From positions 1 through 64,000 of the forward strand of contig JAKFYJ010000002.1 of the NCBI GenBank assembly GCA_021730935.1: 64,000 nucleotides of DNA. The letters are read 5' to 3'. The first letter of the stretch is position 1; every line of letters starts with the position of its first letter. Under the pieces are notes generated by a model. The model did not search any database. It was not told where the DNA came from and worked only from the letters and a program-made list of their open reading frames with translations. The translations under genes were made by a program, and so were the position numbers. Source of the stretch: Elusimicrobiota bacterium. GTDB lineage: Bacteria > Elusimicrobiota > Elusimicrobia > 2-02-FULL-39-32. Shown piece after piece: positions 54,531-63,069 of this stretch.

Positions 54531-55877
54531 TCATCCAAAAATCGCCGGCAGTACATAGCGGCTCCAGACAAATAGCAGGAGGATGCTGAAAGGAGTGACC
54601 CACAGGCTTACAGTGAGCATCTGCTTCACCGTAATGCCTCCATGCGAAAACGCGATGGCGTTCGGCGGGGTGGAAATGGGCAGGGCGATGTCCAAAGAAG
54701 TTCCCATGGCGGCCAAAATTGCTCCTGAAACGGGTTCGGCCTTGGACAATGTGACTGCAAGAGGAATCAGAATATTGGCCGCGGCAGTATTGCTCATCAG
54801 CGTAGAAAGACCGATGCTCCCGAGGATAAAAAGCGCGTCCATGGAAAATCTGGACCCGTGAGAAAAAGGCAAGGCGGCCACCCAATCTGTGAGACCTGTT
54901 GCGGTCATCGCATAACTGAAAGTCAGCCCGCCCCACATGAGGATGAGGATGTCCCAATCAATTGAAATGATGTCGGAACGGTCCACAAGCCCCAAAACTG
55001 CCAGGGCTGTTGCGGCCAGAAGAGCCACAGCCCCTTCGTTCATTCCATGAAGACCCGCGCTCAGCCATAAAACCACGGCGGATCCCATGATCAAAAAAAC
55101 CATCCATCCTTCTTTGCCCAAAGGCTGAGCCGTTTTAAAATATAGATGAAGGTTCCCGTCAGGCGCAGGCTTAAAATATCGGCAGATGATGATGCCTGCA
55201 ATGACGAGGAGGATCAGCATCAGAGGAACCGCGGCCAGCATCCATTGAAGAAAACTGACGGAATGTCCCGCGCTTCGCAAGGCCGCCAGGCAGATGGCGT
55301 TCGGGGGGCTTCCCACCGGAGTGCCGATCCCTCCGATGTTGGCGCCGAACGCGACGGCAACAATGAGCGCGCTCCGGAGAGAAAAATGGTGAGGCATCTC
55401 CTTCAGTGCGGGAGAAAGGATCGCGAACATCATGGCGGCGGTTGCGCTGTTCGACATCCACATCGAGGATATCGCGGTCACAAACAAAACGGCGAATATG
55501 AGACGGGTCGGGGAATGAGCGAAAGGAGCGATCAGGCGGGAAGCGAGCATCTCTCCAGCTCTGTGTTTTGAGATCGCTTTGGACAGGACAAACCCTCCCA
55601 TAAAAAGAATGATGATATCGGAACCAAAAGGGGCAAAGAAATTCTTTGCGCTGATGGGATATAAAAAAATAATTTCAAGACAGACTGCCAGCATTGAAAC
55701 GGCATAAAGAGGGACGGCTTCGCTCACCCAAAGGATGATGGATAGAGTGAAAATGCCCAGTGTCCTTCGGGCCAGTTCCGGGACGGAGGGGGGGAGGGCA
55801 AAATAGACTAAAAATGAAATAAGCGCGGAAATGAGAGCCATCACCCAAAGACGATTTAAACCTGTTTTCTGCTCCAC
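54531..55877 (-). CDS. SLC13/DASS-family anion:sodium symporter
   Basis: Inner-membrane transporter of 448 residues, about 11-12 hydrophobic segments. The two DASS hairpin signatures are visible: SNSATAAMMFAILSP (about 140-155) and SNTAAANILIPLAV (about 365-378), both with the S-N-T/S motif that binds sodium and carboxylate. GGIGTPVGSPPNAIC and GTSLDIALPISTPPNAIAF also fit. Likely imports dicarboxylates, sulfate or phosphate. It is single-gene and converges with the flavin reductase with a 10-base gap. Confidence 0.92.
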   Translation of the reverse strand: MEQKTGLNRLWVMALISALISFLVYFALPPSVPELARRTLGIFTLSIILWVSEAVPLYAVSMLAVCLEIIFLYPISAKNFFAPFGSDIIILFMGGFVLSKAISKHRAGEMLASRLIAPFAHSPTRLIFAVLFVTAISSMWMSNSATAAMMFAILSPALKEMPHHFSLRSALIVAVAFGANIGGIGTPVGSPPNAICLAALRSAGHSVSFLQWMLAAVPLMLILLVIAGIIICRYFKPAPDGNLHLYFKTAQPLGKEGWMVFLIMGSAVVLWLSAGLHGMNEGAVALLAATALAVLGLVDRSDIISIDWDILILMWGGLTFSYAMTATGLTDWVAALPFSHGSRFSMDALFILGSIGLSTLMSNTAAANILIPLAVTLSKAEPVSGAILAAMGTSLDIALPISTPPNAIAFSHGGITVKQMLTVSLWVTPFSILLLFVWSRYVLPAIFG

Positions 55878-55993
55878 TTGAACCCCCTTTCCCTGTTTTC
55901 AATTTAGCATAAAAATATTCCATCTCTATGACGCAGATCATATTGCTTATCCGCGCATTTATATAGACTGAAATCGGAATAAGGGGGTGGGCA

Positions 55994-56221
55994 ATGTTTG
56001 ATGATGAAGAGCCGGATCTGCCGATGGTGGATTTTGCGTCTCAGGAACCCACTCTCCGTCTTGACAGCACCGTCAGGGCCTGCTGTTTAAAGTGCAACAG
56101 CGAATTCGTCGTTTCAGATTTTTCCTTCGTCTGCAGGTATTGCGGATCCTCGAACTTCAGCGTCCAGAAGACCGCAGGCGAATCGCGTAAAGACAAAAAC
56201 GGTTCAAGCTCCCTCGGATAA
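55994..56221 (+). CDS. Small zinc-ribbon protein
   Basis: 75 residues, acidic N-terminus, and one four-cysteine ribbon: CLKC (about 31-34) and CRYC (about 47-50), 13 residues between. Such rubredoxin-like or zinc-ribbon knuckles bind zinc or iron. The remaining tail is rich in S, K and D. No family assigned. A GGGGGTGGG stretch precedes the ATG. It precedes the hemerythrin-Usp gene by 22 bases and is probably in the same transcript. Confidence 0.75.
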   Translation: MFDDEEPDLPMVDFASQEPTLRLDSTVRACCLKCNSEFVVSDFSFVCRYCGSSNFSVQKTAGESRKDKNGSSSLG

Positions 56222-56243
56222 ATTGAAGTGAAGGAGGAGAGTC

Positions 56244-57206
56244 ATGGACATCCTTGATTTTCTCACAAACGACCACGACAGCATGCGCAAACACCTGGTG
56301 GAGATCCGCCGCTCCCTGGGCCATGTCCACCTCAAAGAAAAAATCGAAGAGTTCGTAAAAAACTACAAAATCCACGAAGCCATCGAGGACCACATCCTGT
56401 TTCCTCCGGTGGAAAAAGTCATGCAGGCCTCAGACGACAAAACCTCCCTGATTTCCGGATACGAAAAGACTCACGCGGAAGTTTGGGAATTGCTGTTGAA
56501 GATGACCCATGCTCTCCCCGGCTGTCATCCCAAAGACCTCCAACAGGCATTCTTTGAGTTCTCGGCCGCGGTCGAGATCCACCTCGGGGAAGAAGAGAGA
56601 GTGCTCTTCCCGATCATCCGGCAGAACTGCGACCCCAAAATGCTGGAAGACTTGCGGTGGAAAGCGGAAGAGTTCTGGCGGACCACCGTGATGGAGACGC
56701 ACCCGGCCGCCGGCATGCCGAAACGCATACTCGTGCCCGTGGACTTTTCCAAGCCCTCCATCGAGGCCCTGGACTTCGCGGCCATGCTTGCGGGCCAGAT
56801 GGGGGCGGAAATCGTCCTCATGACAGTGGAGATGTATGTTCCGATTGAAGGGTTTCCATCGGTGGTCCCGGACCTGAACGCGGCTGAACGGCGCTTGAAA
56901 GAGCTTTTTGAGAGGAGAATCAAGCATTGGAGTCAGGATCCTCTCCATGCGTATGAGAAAAAGCTCAAAGTGAGCGCCAGGTTCGGGATCCCCGTGGAAC
57001 AGATCCTGAAAGCGGCAGATGATCTGAACGCGGACATGATCATCATGGGCACTCACGGACGGAGAGGAATCCCAAGGGCCATCCTGGGAAGCGTGACGGA
57101 ACAGGTCATCCGCAGGGCTCCTTGCCCTGTGATGGCCATCCGCGCGGGAATGTCTCATTTGTCGGGGAGGGAAACCGCCCCGGAGAAAATGGAGGTGCTC
57201 CGATGA
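56244..57206 (+). CDS. Hemerythrin (HHE) - universal stress protein fusion
   Basis: 320 residues in two domains. Residues 1-145: hemerythrin HHE domain, with iron ligands H10 (NDHDSM), HEAIEDHILFP near 48, H of EKTHAEVWE and HLGEEERVLFP. Residues 155-305: UspA fold starting KRILVPVDFSKPSIEALDFA and ending IMGTHGRRGIPRAILGSVTEQVIRRAPCPVM, with the ATP-binding G-x2-G-x9-G-S pattern. So one chain can bind di-iron/O2 and ATP. Strong ribosome site GGAGGAG. Its stop overlaps the kinase-like gene (ATGA). Confidence 0.92.
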   Translation: MDILDFLTNDHDSMRKHLVEIRRSLGHVHLKEKIEEFVKNYKIHEAIEDHILFPPVEKVMQASDDKTSLISGYEKTHAEVWELLLKMTHALPGCHPKDLQQAFFEFSAAVEIHLGEEERVLFPIIRQNCDPKMLEDLRWKAEEFWRTTVMETHPAAGMPKRILVPVDFSKPSIEALDFAAMLAGQMGAEIVLMTVEMYVPIEGFPSVVPDLNAAERRLKELFERRIKHWSQDPLHAYEKKLKVSARFGIPVEQILKAADDLNADMIIMGTHGRRGIPRAILGSVTEQVIRRAPCPVMAIRAGMSHLSGRETAPEKMEVLR

Positions 57207-57937
57207 ACCCTTATATGACCGCGAGTCTCGCCAACCTGCAGGATTATATCCGCACCGTCGCAACCCTGCGCGAAAACAGGCCTGAGAAAAAAAGGGAGAT
57301 GCCTTTCATCACGATCTCCCGTCAGGCCGGCGCAGGCGGACACACGCTCGCTGAAGAAGTGATCAAAGAAATGGCCAAACATCCCAATGAGCCTTTGTTC
57401 AGCGGATGGCAAATCCTGGACCAGGAACTCTGCAGCAAGGCCCTTGAAGATGCCGATCTCCGGGTGTCTTTGGAAACCCTGCTCACGGAAAACTTCCGGA
57501 GCGAAATGGAAGATTATCTCTCCCAAATCATCAGCGGCAGCTCTCCGCAAATGGCTGTGTTTCACAAAACGGCCAGGATCGTGAGGACTTTCGCGGGCCT
57601 GGGAAAAGTCATCATCGTGGGCCGGGCAGGGTCCCTGCTCACCCGGGACCTGCAGACGGGGATCCACGTCCGGCTCGTTGCGTCCAAAGAATCCCGAGTC
57701 AAAAGGATGATGGAGGAATTCAACCTCTCCTGGGAGGAGGCCAGAAGACAGGTCAAGGAACAGGACCTTTCCAGAGCCCTGCTGGTCCGGACCTATTTCA
57801 ACGGCAAAGACATCGACGATCCTGCGCTTTATGACATCGTCTGGAACACGGACCACGTGCCATTTTCTTCGATCGCCTCGTGCCTGGTTCAAAAAGTCGA
57901 GGATATGGCGTCTCACAAAAAAGCCCTGGCCGCATGA
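57203..57937 (+). CDS. Cytidylate-kinase-like P-loop protein
   Basis: 244 residues of the cytidylate kinase-like family (PF13189): ITISRQAGAGGHTLAEEV with a GxGGxxxA loop (about 35-52), then DQELC, GKVIIVGRAGSLLTRDL and HVRLVASKESRVKRMM (about 140-175), VKEQDLSRALLVRTYFNGKDIDDPALYDIVWNT. Family members are predicted nucleotide kinases with no proven substrate. Start at ATG 57203, overlapping the Usp stop; the longer frame lies in the Usp gene. Its place between two hemerythrin genes suggests a role in the same stress response. Confidence 0.87.
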   Translation: MNPYMTASLANLQDYIRTVATLRENRPEKKREMPFITISRQAGAGGHTLAEEVIKEMAKHPNEPLFSGWQILDQELCSKALEDADLRVSLETLLTENFRSEMEDYLSQIISGSSPQMAVFHKTARIVRTFAGLGKVIIVGRAGSLLTRDLQTGIHVRLVASKESRVKRMMEEFNLSWEEARRQVKEQDLSRALLVRTYFNGKDIDDPALYDIVWNTDHVPFSSIASCLVQKVEDMASHKKALAA

Positions 57938-57994
57938 CCTGGGTCATAGTCGAAAAAGAGCGTTTCTGTTAAACTTAGACGTGAGGTAAAAAGG

Positions 57995-58447
57995 ATGAAC
58001 ATCGTTGACTTGCTGATCGAAGACCATGACCGCATGCGGCAGGAGTTGGCCGGCATCAGGAGCTGTGATTCCGAGTCCGACATGCGCTCAAAGCTGAAAG
58101 AATTCATCTCGAAATATGAGCTCCACGAGAGCATCGAGGACGAAATCCTGTTTCCGGCGATGAGTTCCAAACCCAAAAAAGCGCCAGCCCAGATGGCGGC
58201 GCAATATGAAAAGTCACACGAGAAGATCTGGGGAAGCCTGGACCAGCTCGTGAACCGTCTGGGGCACGCGTCCTTCGATGAACTGCGGGACGCTTATCTG
58301 CAGTTTTACGCGTCCATCGACGCTCACATGGGCAACGAGGAACGGGAACTTTTCCCGATGATCCTGAACAAGCTTGAACCCAAAATTCTGGAAAATCTTG
58401 GAAGGACGGCGGAACAGCGCCTGTCCCGGTTTCAGGCGATCGGATGA
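57995..58447 (+). CDS. Hemerythrin-like HHE domain protein
   Basis: 150 residues, a single HHE domain with ligands as in the fusion protein upstream: LIEDHDRMR (H10), ELHESIEDEILFP near 50, H of YEKSHEKIWG and DAHMGNEERELFP near 110. It looks like a duplicate of the HHE half of 56244-57206. Binds non-heme di-iron; may sense O2 or NO or store iron. GAGGT ribosome site, and TAAACT 18 bases upstream of that could be a -10 box. Four-base overlap with the GGDEF gene (ATGA) makes functional coupling likely. Confidence 0.9.
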   Translation: MNIVDLLIEDHDRMRQELAGIRSCDSESDMRSKLKEFISKYELHESIEDEILFPAMSSKPKKAPAQMAAQYEKSHEKIWGSLDQLVNRLGHASFDELRDAYLQFYASIDAHMGNEERELFPMILNKLEPKILENLGRTAEQRLSRFQAIG

Positions 58448-59256
58448 ATCCCATGAACGCCGCGCAAAAATACGCCGTGACGGGAGCCCTCCTGGGACTG
58501 GGCTCTCCGGCGGGTTTGTTTTTGCTCCGCGCGGGCATGGCCCTGAGAGACAAACTCCTGGGCTGGACGGGAACGGAAATCACGGGGATGATGGCGGTCT
58601 ATATTTATACGGCCGTGGGAAGCGTCGTTGTCTTTTCCGTTTTCGGATATCTCCTCGGGCAAAGGGAAGACGCTCTCGCCCAGAGGACCCGCGTCATCGA
58701 GGGCAACGCGCACGATCTCGAACGCCTGGCCATCACCGACGGCCTCACGAAACTTTATTCCCACAGCTATCTCATCAAGCGCCTCGACGAAGAATTTCAG
58801 CGCGCCAAGCGTTATCAGTATCCTCTCGCCTGCCTCTTCATCGACATCGACAATTTTAAAACCATGAACGACCAGCACAGCCACCTCTTCGGAGACCTCG
58901 TGCTGACGGAAATTGCGGGAATCATGCTGAAAGAAATCCGGGATTCCGACATCATGGGGCGTTACGGCGGAGACGAATTTTTATGCATCCTTCCGGAAAC
59001 GGACTCGGTGAACGCTTATAAAGTCGCCGAACGCATACGCAAAGGCGTGGAAATGCTCAACATGCAGACCCAGGACGCGGTCATCCGGACCACGGTCAGC
59101 ATCGGGGTTTATGCGTCCGACCATCTTCCGCTTCAGGCCAGAGACATTCTGGAACTCGCGGACTCCGCCCTTCACCAGGCAAAAAATGTCGGCAGGAACC
59201 GCTGTGTTTTGCTATTATCAGGGGAAGACGCTTACAAAAGAGCCGTCAACAATTAA
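58444..59256 (+). CDS. Membrane-bound GGDEF diguanylate cyclase
   Basis: 270 residues: two membrane helices (about 10-30 and 45-68), short coil, then a GGDEF domain with ITDGLTKLYSHSYLIKRL, CLFIDIDNFKTMND, and the active-site RYGGDEF near 175. An RxxD inhibition site (RDSD) lies exactly five residues before it, so product feedback is expected. Makes cyclic di-GMP from two GTP. Directly coupled to a hemerythrin gene, which suggests oxygen or redox control of its activity. No EAL or PilZ gene in the window. Confidence 0.92.
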   Translation: MNPMNAAQKYAVTGALLGLGSPAGLFLLRAGMALRDKLLGWTGTEITGMMAVYIYTAVGSVVVFSVFGYLLGQREDALAQRTRVIEGNAHDLERLAITDGLTKLYSHSYLIKRLDEEFQRAKRYQYPLACLFIDIDNFKTMNDQHSHLFGDLVLTEIAGIMLKEIRDSDIMGRYGGDEFLCILPETDSVNAYKVAERIRKGVEMLNMQTQDAVIRTTVSIGVYASDHLPLQARDILELADSALHQAKNVGRNRCVLLLSGEDAYKRAVNN

Positions 59257-59270
59257 AGGAGATCTCTCTC

Positions 59271-59807
59271 TTGAAACTGAACCTCGTGAAAACGCTTCCA
59301 TTCCTCATTCTTTTTATTCTGACCGCGTGCCAAAAACAGGAAACAGCGGAGAGCCCCATGCAGGAGAGCGCGATGACCTCCTCTGAGCTGGCCGCAAAAT
59401 TCCCGTCCGATCTGGGCTTCTCCACCATCGACGTTTCGGCCTATCCCCGGGACATTCAGGAAGACTATAAAATCTTTCTCGCCGTCTGTTCTTCCTGCCA
59501 CACGCCCGCCCGCGCCATCAACGCGCCCATGACCAGCGAGCAGGACTGGAAACGCTATGTCCACCGGATGCACGTGAAAATCGAGAGACGGGGATATCTG
59601 CTCGGGAAAGAAGACGAAGAAAAGATCGTCGCGTTCCTGAAATATGATTCCAAAATCAGGAAGATCGACAGAAAAAGTGAGTTCGCGTCCCAGCAGGAAG
59701 CTTTGGGCGTGATCTTCGGGCAGATCTCAAAGGAACGGGAACGCCTCAGCCGCGAAGAAATCAACCGCCTCCCCAAGAAGGAAACCCCGTATGTCGGCGT
59801 GAAATAG
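59271..59807 (+). CDS. Cytochrome c-type lipoprotein
   Basis: 178 residues. Lipoprotein signal with lipobox ILTAC (Cys20), then one heme c motif CSSCH at 73-77 in the context YKIFLAVCSSCHTPARAIN. Residues 90-140 contain methionines and a helix (DEEKIVAFLKYDSKI) like small monoheme c-type cytochromes. TTG start, with AAAGGAGAT as ribosome site 8 bases ahead. Likely an electron-transfer or redox sensor protein in the periplasm. Last gene of the hemerythrin cluster, 14 bases after the diguanylate cyclase. Confidence 0.82.
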   Translation: MKLNLVKTLPFLILFILTACQKQETAESPMQESAMTSSELAAKFPSDLGFSTIDVSAYPRDIQEDYKIFLAVCSSCHTPARAINAPMTSEQDWKRYVHRMHVKIERRGYLLGKEDEEKIVAFLKYDSKIRKIDRKSEFASQQEALGVIFGQISKERERLSREEINRLPKKETPYVGVK

Positions 59808-59837
59808 ACCGGCAAATTTGCTAATCTATCAGGCCAC

Positions 59838-59908
59838 GCGGGTGTGGTTCAATGGTAGAATGCTACCTTGCCAAGGTAGAGACGAGGGTTCGATTCCCTT
59901 CACCCGCT
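59838..59908 (+). tRNA. tRNA-Gly (anticodon GCC)
   Basis: Acceptor GCGGGTG/CACCCGC, D arm with AATGGTAGAAT, anticodon stem CTACC/GGTAG with loop TTGCCAA (anticodon GCC), T loop TTCGATT, discriminator T. 71 bases, CCA not encoded. TAATCT (59822-59827) may be its -10 box. Confidence 0.97.
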
Positions 59909-59929
59909 CAAAGATTTTTACGGCAATGC

Positions 59930-60469
59930 ATGAAAAATAAACTTCTCCTTTCTCTCGCCGCGACCGCAGGACTTCTGGTTTATCTCAAAGCGAAAGACAT
60001 CCCCAAATCACCTCCAACCGGATCCAAAACACAGATCAAATTATATTCGACCGCGAAGGGAGATTTCATCATGAGCGAAAAAGTCGTCAAAAGCGAAAGC
60101 GAGTGGAAAAAAATCCTCACGCCGGGACAGTTTGAAGTGACGCGGCAAAAGGGAACGGAGCGGGCGCACAGCGGGATCTATGCGGACCACCACGAAAAGG
60201 GCGTCTACAAATGCGTCTGCTGCGGGAACGATCTCTATGCTTCCGACACCAAGTTCGAGTCCGGCACGGGCTGGCCGTCGTTTTGGAAACCGATCGCAAA
60301 AGAAAATGTGCAGGAAAAATCCGACAACTCTTTTTTCATGAAACGGACCGAAGTGGTCTGCGCCCGCTGCGACGCGCACCTCGGACACGTTTTCGATGAC
60401 GGCCCCAAACCCACGGGCCTGCGTTATTGCATGAATTCCGCCGCGCTCAAGTTTGAGCCGGGGAAATGA
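59930..60469 (+). CDS. msrB: Peptide-methionine (R)-S-oxide reductase, with N-terminal signal/anchor
   Basis: Repairs oxidised methionine. 179 residues. A hydrophobic N-terminus ([19 protein letters not shown]) suggests export or membrane anchoring. MsrB domain from about 48: [19 protein letters not shown], the zinc cysteines in CVCCGNDLY and [23 protein letters not shown], and the catalytic Cys in [10 protein letters not shown]. Start at ATG 59930; the frame further up passes through the tRNA-Gly gene. ATG 60071 is an alternative for a cytoplasmic form. Stop overlaps the next small gene (ATGA). Confidence 0.94.
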   Translation: MKNKLLLSLAATAGLLVYLKAKDIPKSPPTGSKTQIKLYSTAKGDFIMSEKVVKSESEWKKILTPGQFEVTRQKGTERAHSGIYADHHEKGVYKCVCCGNDLYASDTKFESGTGWPSFWKPIAKENVQEKSDNSFFMKRTEVVCARCDAHLGHVFDDGPKPTGLRYCMNSAALKFEPGK

Positions 60470-60645
60470 GCCTCTGCCGTTTCTGCAGACATGTCCAGGC
60501 CGTGAAAAGCGGCAAAGGCAGTGTTTTCTTTCTTTGCACGATCGCCAAGTCTGACCCCAAATTCAGCAAATATCCGCCTCAGCCGGTGATTGCCTGTTCC
60601 GGCCATGTCCCCATTGAACCTTCAGAGTCAGCTCGAAAAGCATAA
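60466..60645 (+). CDS. Small four-cysteine protein (59 residues)
   Basis: Short gene that overlaps the msrB stop by four bases (ATGA) and the start of the glycosylase gene by 41. Sequence features: CRFC at residues 4-7, FFLC near 24, [13 protein letters not shown] (about 32-44) with a last cysteine near 44, a typical layout for a metal-binding knuckle. Similar small Cys proteins with a KYPPQPV..C motif occur in other bacteria as far as I recall, without known function. Likely real because of coupling and motif, though too short to be sure. Confidence 0.68.
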   Translation: MSLCRFCRHVQAVKSGKGSVFFLCTIAKSDPKFSKYPPQPVIACSGHVPIEPSESARKA

Positions 60646-61273
60646 CGCGGAAGTCGTCGCCTGCCGAAAGTGCCCGCGGCTGGTGAAATATATCGGCGAA
60701 ATTAGAAAGAAATTTCCAGATTACTGGTGCAAGCCTGTGCCAGGCTTTGGGGATATTCATGCCCGGATCCTGCTTTTGGGTTTGGCGCCCGGAAGATACG
60801 GATCCAACAGGACCGGAAGAATGTTCACCGGAGACGCGTCGGGAAAATTTTTATTCAAAGCGCTTTTTGATTTGGGTTTGGCCAATCAACCGGAAGGCGC
60901 GTCAGCGGACGACGGCCTTCTGCTGAACGATGTTTATATCACCGCGGTCGCTCGCTGTGCTCCGCCCCAAAACAAGCCCACGCCGGAAGAACTGCGGACC
61001 TGCATGCCGTTCGCCGAACACGAGATGAGCCTTCTTCCCAACCTGAAAGCCGTGGTGGCCCTTGGAAAAATCGCGCATGACCATTATGTCCGCCGCGCCG
61101 GGGGAAAACTCTCGGAGCATATTTTTAAGCATGGAGCCGTCCACGCGTTCAGCGGGCATCCCTCTTTGATCGACATCTATCACCCCAGCCGGCAAAACAC
61201 CCAGACGGGTTTGCTCACGATGCCGATGTTCAAGGACGTCCTGAGCAGGGCCAAGACCCTCGCCGGCTTGTGA
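60605..61273 (+). CDS. udgB: Type 5 uracil-DNA glycosylase (UdgB-like)
   Basis: Removes uracil, and in this subfamily also hypoxanthine and other deaminated bases, from DNA. 222 residues. Seen: CRKCPRLV (first cysteines of the [4Fe-4S] site, about 21-28), LLLGLAPGRYGSNRTGRMFTGDASG (motif 1, with the family 5 GLAP..GxNRTGRMFTGD), TAVARCAPPQNKPTPEELRTC with two more cysteines, and the C-terminal HPSLIDIYHPSRQNTQTG loop. The ATG 60605 (MSPLNLQ) fits; TTG 60590 is possible. Located between the two tRNA-Gly genes. Confidence 0.92.
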   Translation: MSPLNLQSQLEKHNAEVVACRKCPRLVKYIGEIRKKFPDYWCKPVPGFGDIHARILLLGLAPGRYGSNRTGRMFTGDASGKFLFKALFDLGLANQPEGASADDGLLLNDVYITAVARCAPPQNKPTPEELRTCMPFAEHEMSLLPNLKAVVALGKIAHDHYVRRAGGKLSEHIFKHGAVHAFSGHPSLIDIYHPSRQNTQTGLLTMPMFKDVLSRAKTLAGL

Positions 61274-61312
61274 GTCCCGAGGCGAATTTTGTATCATCCT
61301 CTTTGAACCACC

Positions 61313-61383
61313 GCGGGTGTAGTTCAATGGTAGAATAGAAGCTTCCCAAGCTTCGGACGTGGGTTCGATTCCCATCACCCGCT
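61313..61383 (+). tRNA. tRNA-Gly (anticodon CCC)
   Basis: Acceptor GCGGGTG/CACCCGC, anticodon stem GAAGC/GCTTC with loop TTCCCAA (anticodon CCC), T loop TTCGATT, discriminator T. 71 bases, no encoded CCA. Same acceptor and most of the D and T arms as the tRNA-Gly(GCC) 1.4 kb upstream. TATCAT (61292-61297) could be the -10 box. Confidence 0.97.
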
Positions 61384-61390
61384 CAAATTT

Positions 61391-62170
61391 ATGATCTGCA
61401 AACAGTGCAAGGCGATCCTCCCGGACAAGTCCAAATTCTGCCCGCTCTGCGCGGGAGTTTCGGGCTCAACCGTGAACGAATCGCCGCCTGAACATTCCGA
61501 AGAATCTCAATCCTCAGACAAATCTTCAATCCTTGAAATTCCGGGACCTCCGAAAAAGAACAGGCTGACCTGGATCCTCCTCGCCGGAGTTGCCGCGTTC
61601 CTCTTCGCAAAAAGCCGGGGGTGGCTTCCGGGGAGCTCTGACTCGGTCAGTTTTTCGGGAAAATGGGTGATTTCCGTGGAGGCTCCCAATCTTTCATTTC
61701 CGGAGCAGACTTTCGTGAACGTCGCCGTCCAAAACAACAAATTCTCTCTCATAAAAAAAACCGCCAATTCCGAAATCTCGGAAATTTATGACGGCAAAAC
61801 ACTTTACACCAGATCCGTTTATCTGATTTCTCCACAGGGGCAAAATCTCCCCCCATCGGGATCAACGGCGCAGGATGCGTCCTATTTTGACACGGAACCG
61901 AAACGCTTTTGGAAAAAAAGAAAACTGGGCAAAAAAAGCGTCGGAGAACTGATCGCGGGCCACAAAACGGTGCTCCATGAATTCCGGGATGCCCGCCCAT
62001 CCGGCGAAATCGTGAACGAGGTCTGGGAAGACGCGGACACCGGCGTGATTTTAAAGGCCGTTGAAAGCGCCGTTTCTTCCCAAGCCAGCCAGCCGCCGGC
62101 CACGACCACCTGGGAATGTCAGGAAATTCATTATGGTCCCGTCGACTCCAGCCTTTTCAGCGGACTGTGA
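61391..62170 (+). CDS. Zinc-ribbon membrane protein with extracytoplasmic domain
   Basis: 259 residues. N-terminal zinc ribbon CKQC...CPLC (about 3-20), Ser/Pro/Glu linker, one membrane helix (LTWILLAGVAAFLFAKSRG, about 57-75), then a beta-rich domain to the end. The topology is like other zinc-ribbon anchored envelope proteins. No known domain in the C-terminal half. The region with ETVLHEFRD-like HKTVLHEFRD (about 195-205) resembles LolA-like periplasmic domains weakly; I do not claim that. GTGA overlap with the peptidase gene. Confidence 0.72.
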   Translation: MICKQCKAILPDKSKFCPLCAGVSGSTVNESPPEHSEESQSSDKSSILEIPGPPKKNRLTWILLAGVAAFLFAKSRGWLPGSSDSVSFSGKWVISVEAPNLSFPEQTFVNVAVQNNKFSLIKKTANSEISEIYDGKTLYTRSVYLISPQGQNLPPSGSTAQDASYFDTEPKRFWKKRKLGKKSVGELIAGHKTVLHEFRDARPSGEIVNEVWEDADTGVILKAVESAVSSQASQPPATTTWECQEIHYGPVDSSLFSGL

Positions 62171-63033
62171 CGCGGCATACTTTCGCTTTTTTCCTTTTCA
62201 TTCTTTGGGCCGCCCCTTCCATTTCTGCGGGAACTTTGAATGTTTCCATAAAATCCGCCGCTGAACAGGGCGAATTTGTGACCGCGTCCTTTGAGACGCC
62301 GCCGCTCGAGGAAATGAAAATTTCGTTCATGTTTCTCGGAAGCACAGCCCCATGCTTCCCGGACCCGATCAGTCCGAACCGATTTCAATGGACCTGCCTT
62401 GCCGCGGTTCCGGCCAATGCTCTAACGGGAAAACAAAGATACGAAATCGCTCCGTATGGAGATCCGGCCTTTCATGGAATCATCCGCATCAAGAAACACA
62501 AGTTCCCGGTTGAGACTTTGACGCTCAGCAAAGAAAAAAAAGACCTGCTGAAATCCGGCGACGACAAAGACGATGAAGTGAAACTCATCCGCAAACTGTT
62601 TAAAACGGAAACATCTGAAAAAATGTGGGCCGGGAAATTCATCAAACCCGTTCAGGGAAAAATCGAAAGTTTATATGGAGAAAAAAGAATTTTGGACGGG
62701 AAACTGCGCGAGAATTATTATCACCGCGGGCTGGATTTGGGCGAACAACATGGCAAACCGCTGTTCGCGAGCAACGGGGGGAAAGTTCTCTCAGCGCGCA
62801 TGTTCACCGAAGAAGGCAACATGGTGATGCTGGACCACGGCCGCGGCGTGATCAGCCTCTATATGCACTGTTCCGCCATGAGCGTGAAGGAAGGAGACCT
62901 TGTCTCGAAAGGTCAGGAGATCGGAAAAGTGGGCGACACGGGAGTTGCCAGCACGCCCCATGTGCATTTCGGAATTTATATTCACGGAACCCCCATCGAC
63001 CCGCTCTTTTGGCTCAGCCATTCTCCCGATTGA
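62167..63033 (+). CDS. M23-family metallopeptidase (LytM-like)
   Basis: Secreted or periplasmic peptidoglycan endopeptidase. 288 residues. Signal peptide MTRHTFAFFLFILWAAPSISA, an N-terminal beta domain that fits an M23 N-terminal (inhibitory or binding) domain, and the LytM domain with zinc ligands in YHRGLDLGE (H and D, about 184), MHCSAM and HVHFGI (about 265). GTG start, overlapping the stop of the zinc-ribbon gene by four bases; the longer frame lacks a signal peptide. Confidence 0.92.
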   Translation: MTRHTFAFFLFILWAAPSISAGTLNVSIKSAAEQGEFVTASFETPPLEEMKISFMFLGSTAPCFPDPISPNRFQWTCLAAVPANALTGKQRYEIAPYGDPAFHGIIRIKKHKFPVETLTLSKEKKDLLKSGDDKDDEVKLIRKLFKTETSEKMWAGKFIKPVQGKIESLYGEKRILDGKLRENYYHRGLDLGEQHGKPLFASNGGKVLSARMFTEEGNMVMLDHGRGVISLYMHCSAMSVKEGDLVSKGQEIGKVGDTGVASTPHVHFGIYIHGTPIDPLFWLSHSPD

Positions 63034-63058
63034 CAAAACCCCTCTTCCCCTCTATACT
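63030..63058 (+). promoter_or_regulatory. Strong promoter for the MoxR operon
   Basis: Perfect TTGACA (63030-63035), 17-base spacer, TATACT (63053-63058), overlapping the end of the peptidase gene. The ATG at 63070 is 11 bases after the -10 box, so the 5' leader is at most about five bases. Confidence 0.7.
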
Positions 63059-63069
63059 TGGGGAAGAAG

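Noticed and set aside
59852-59929. N-terminal extension of msrB beginning in the tRNA-Gly gene
   Set aside because: The extension translates the tRNA gene; the ATG at 59930 starts a plausible signal or anchor sequence.
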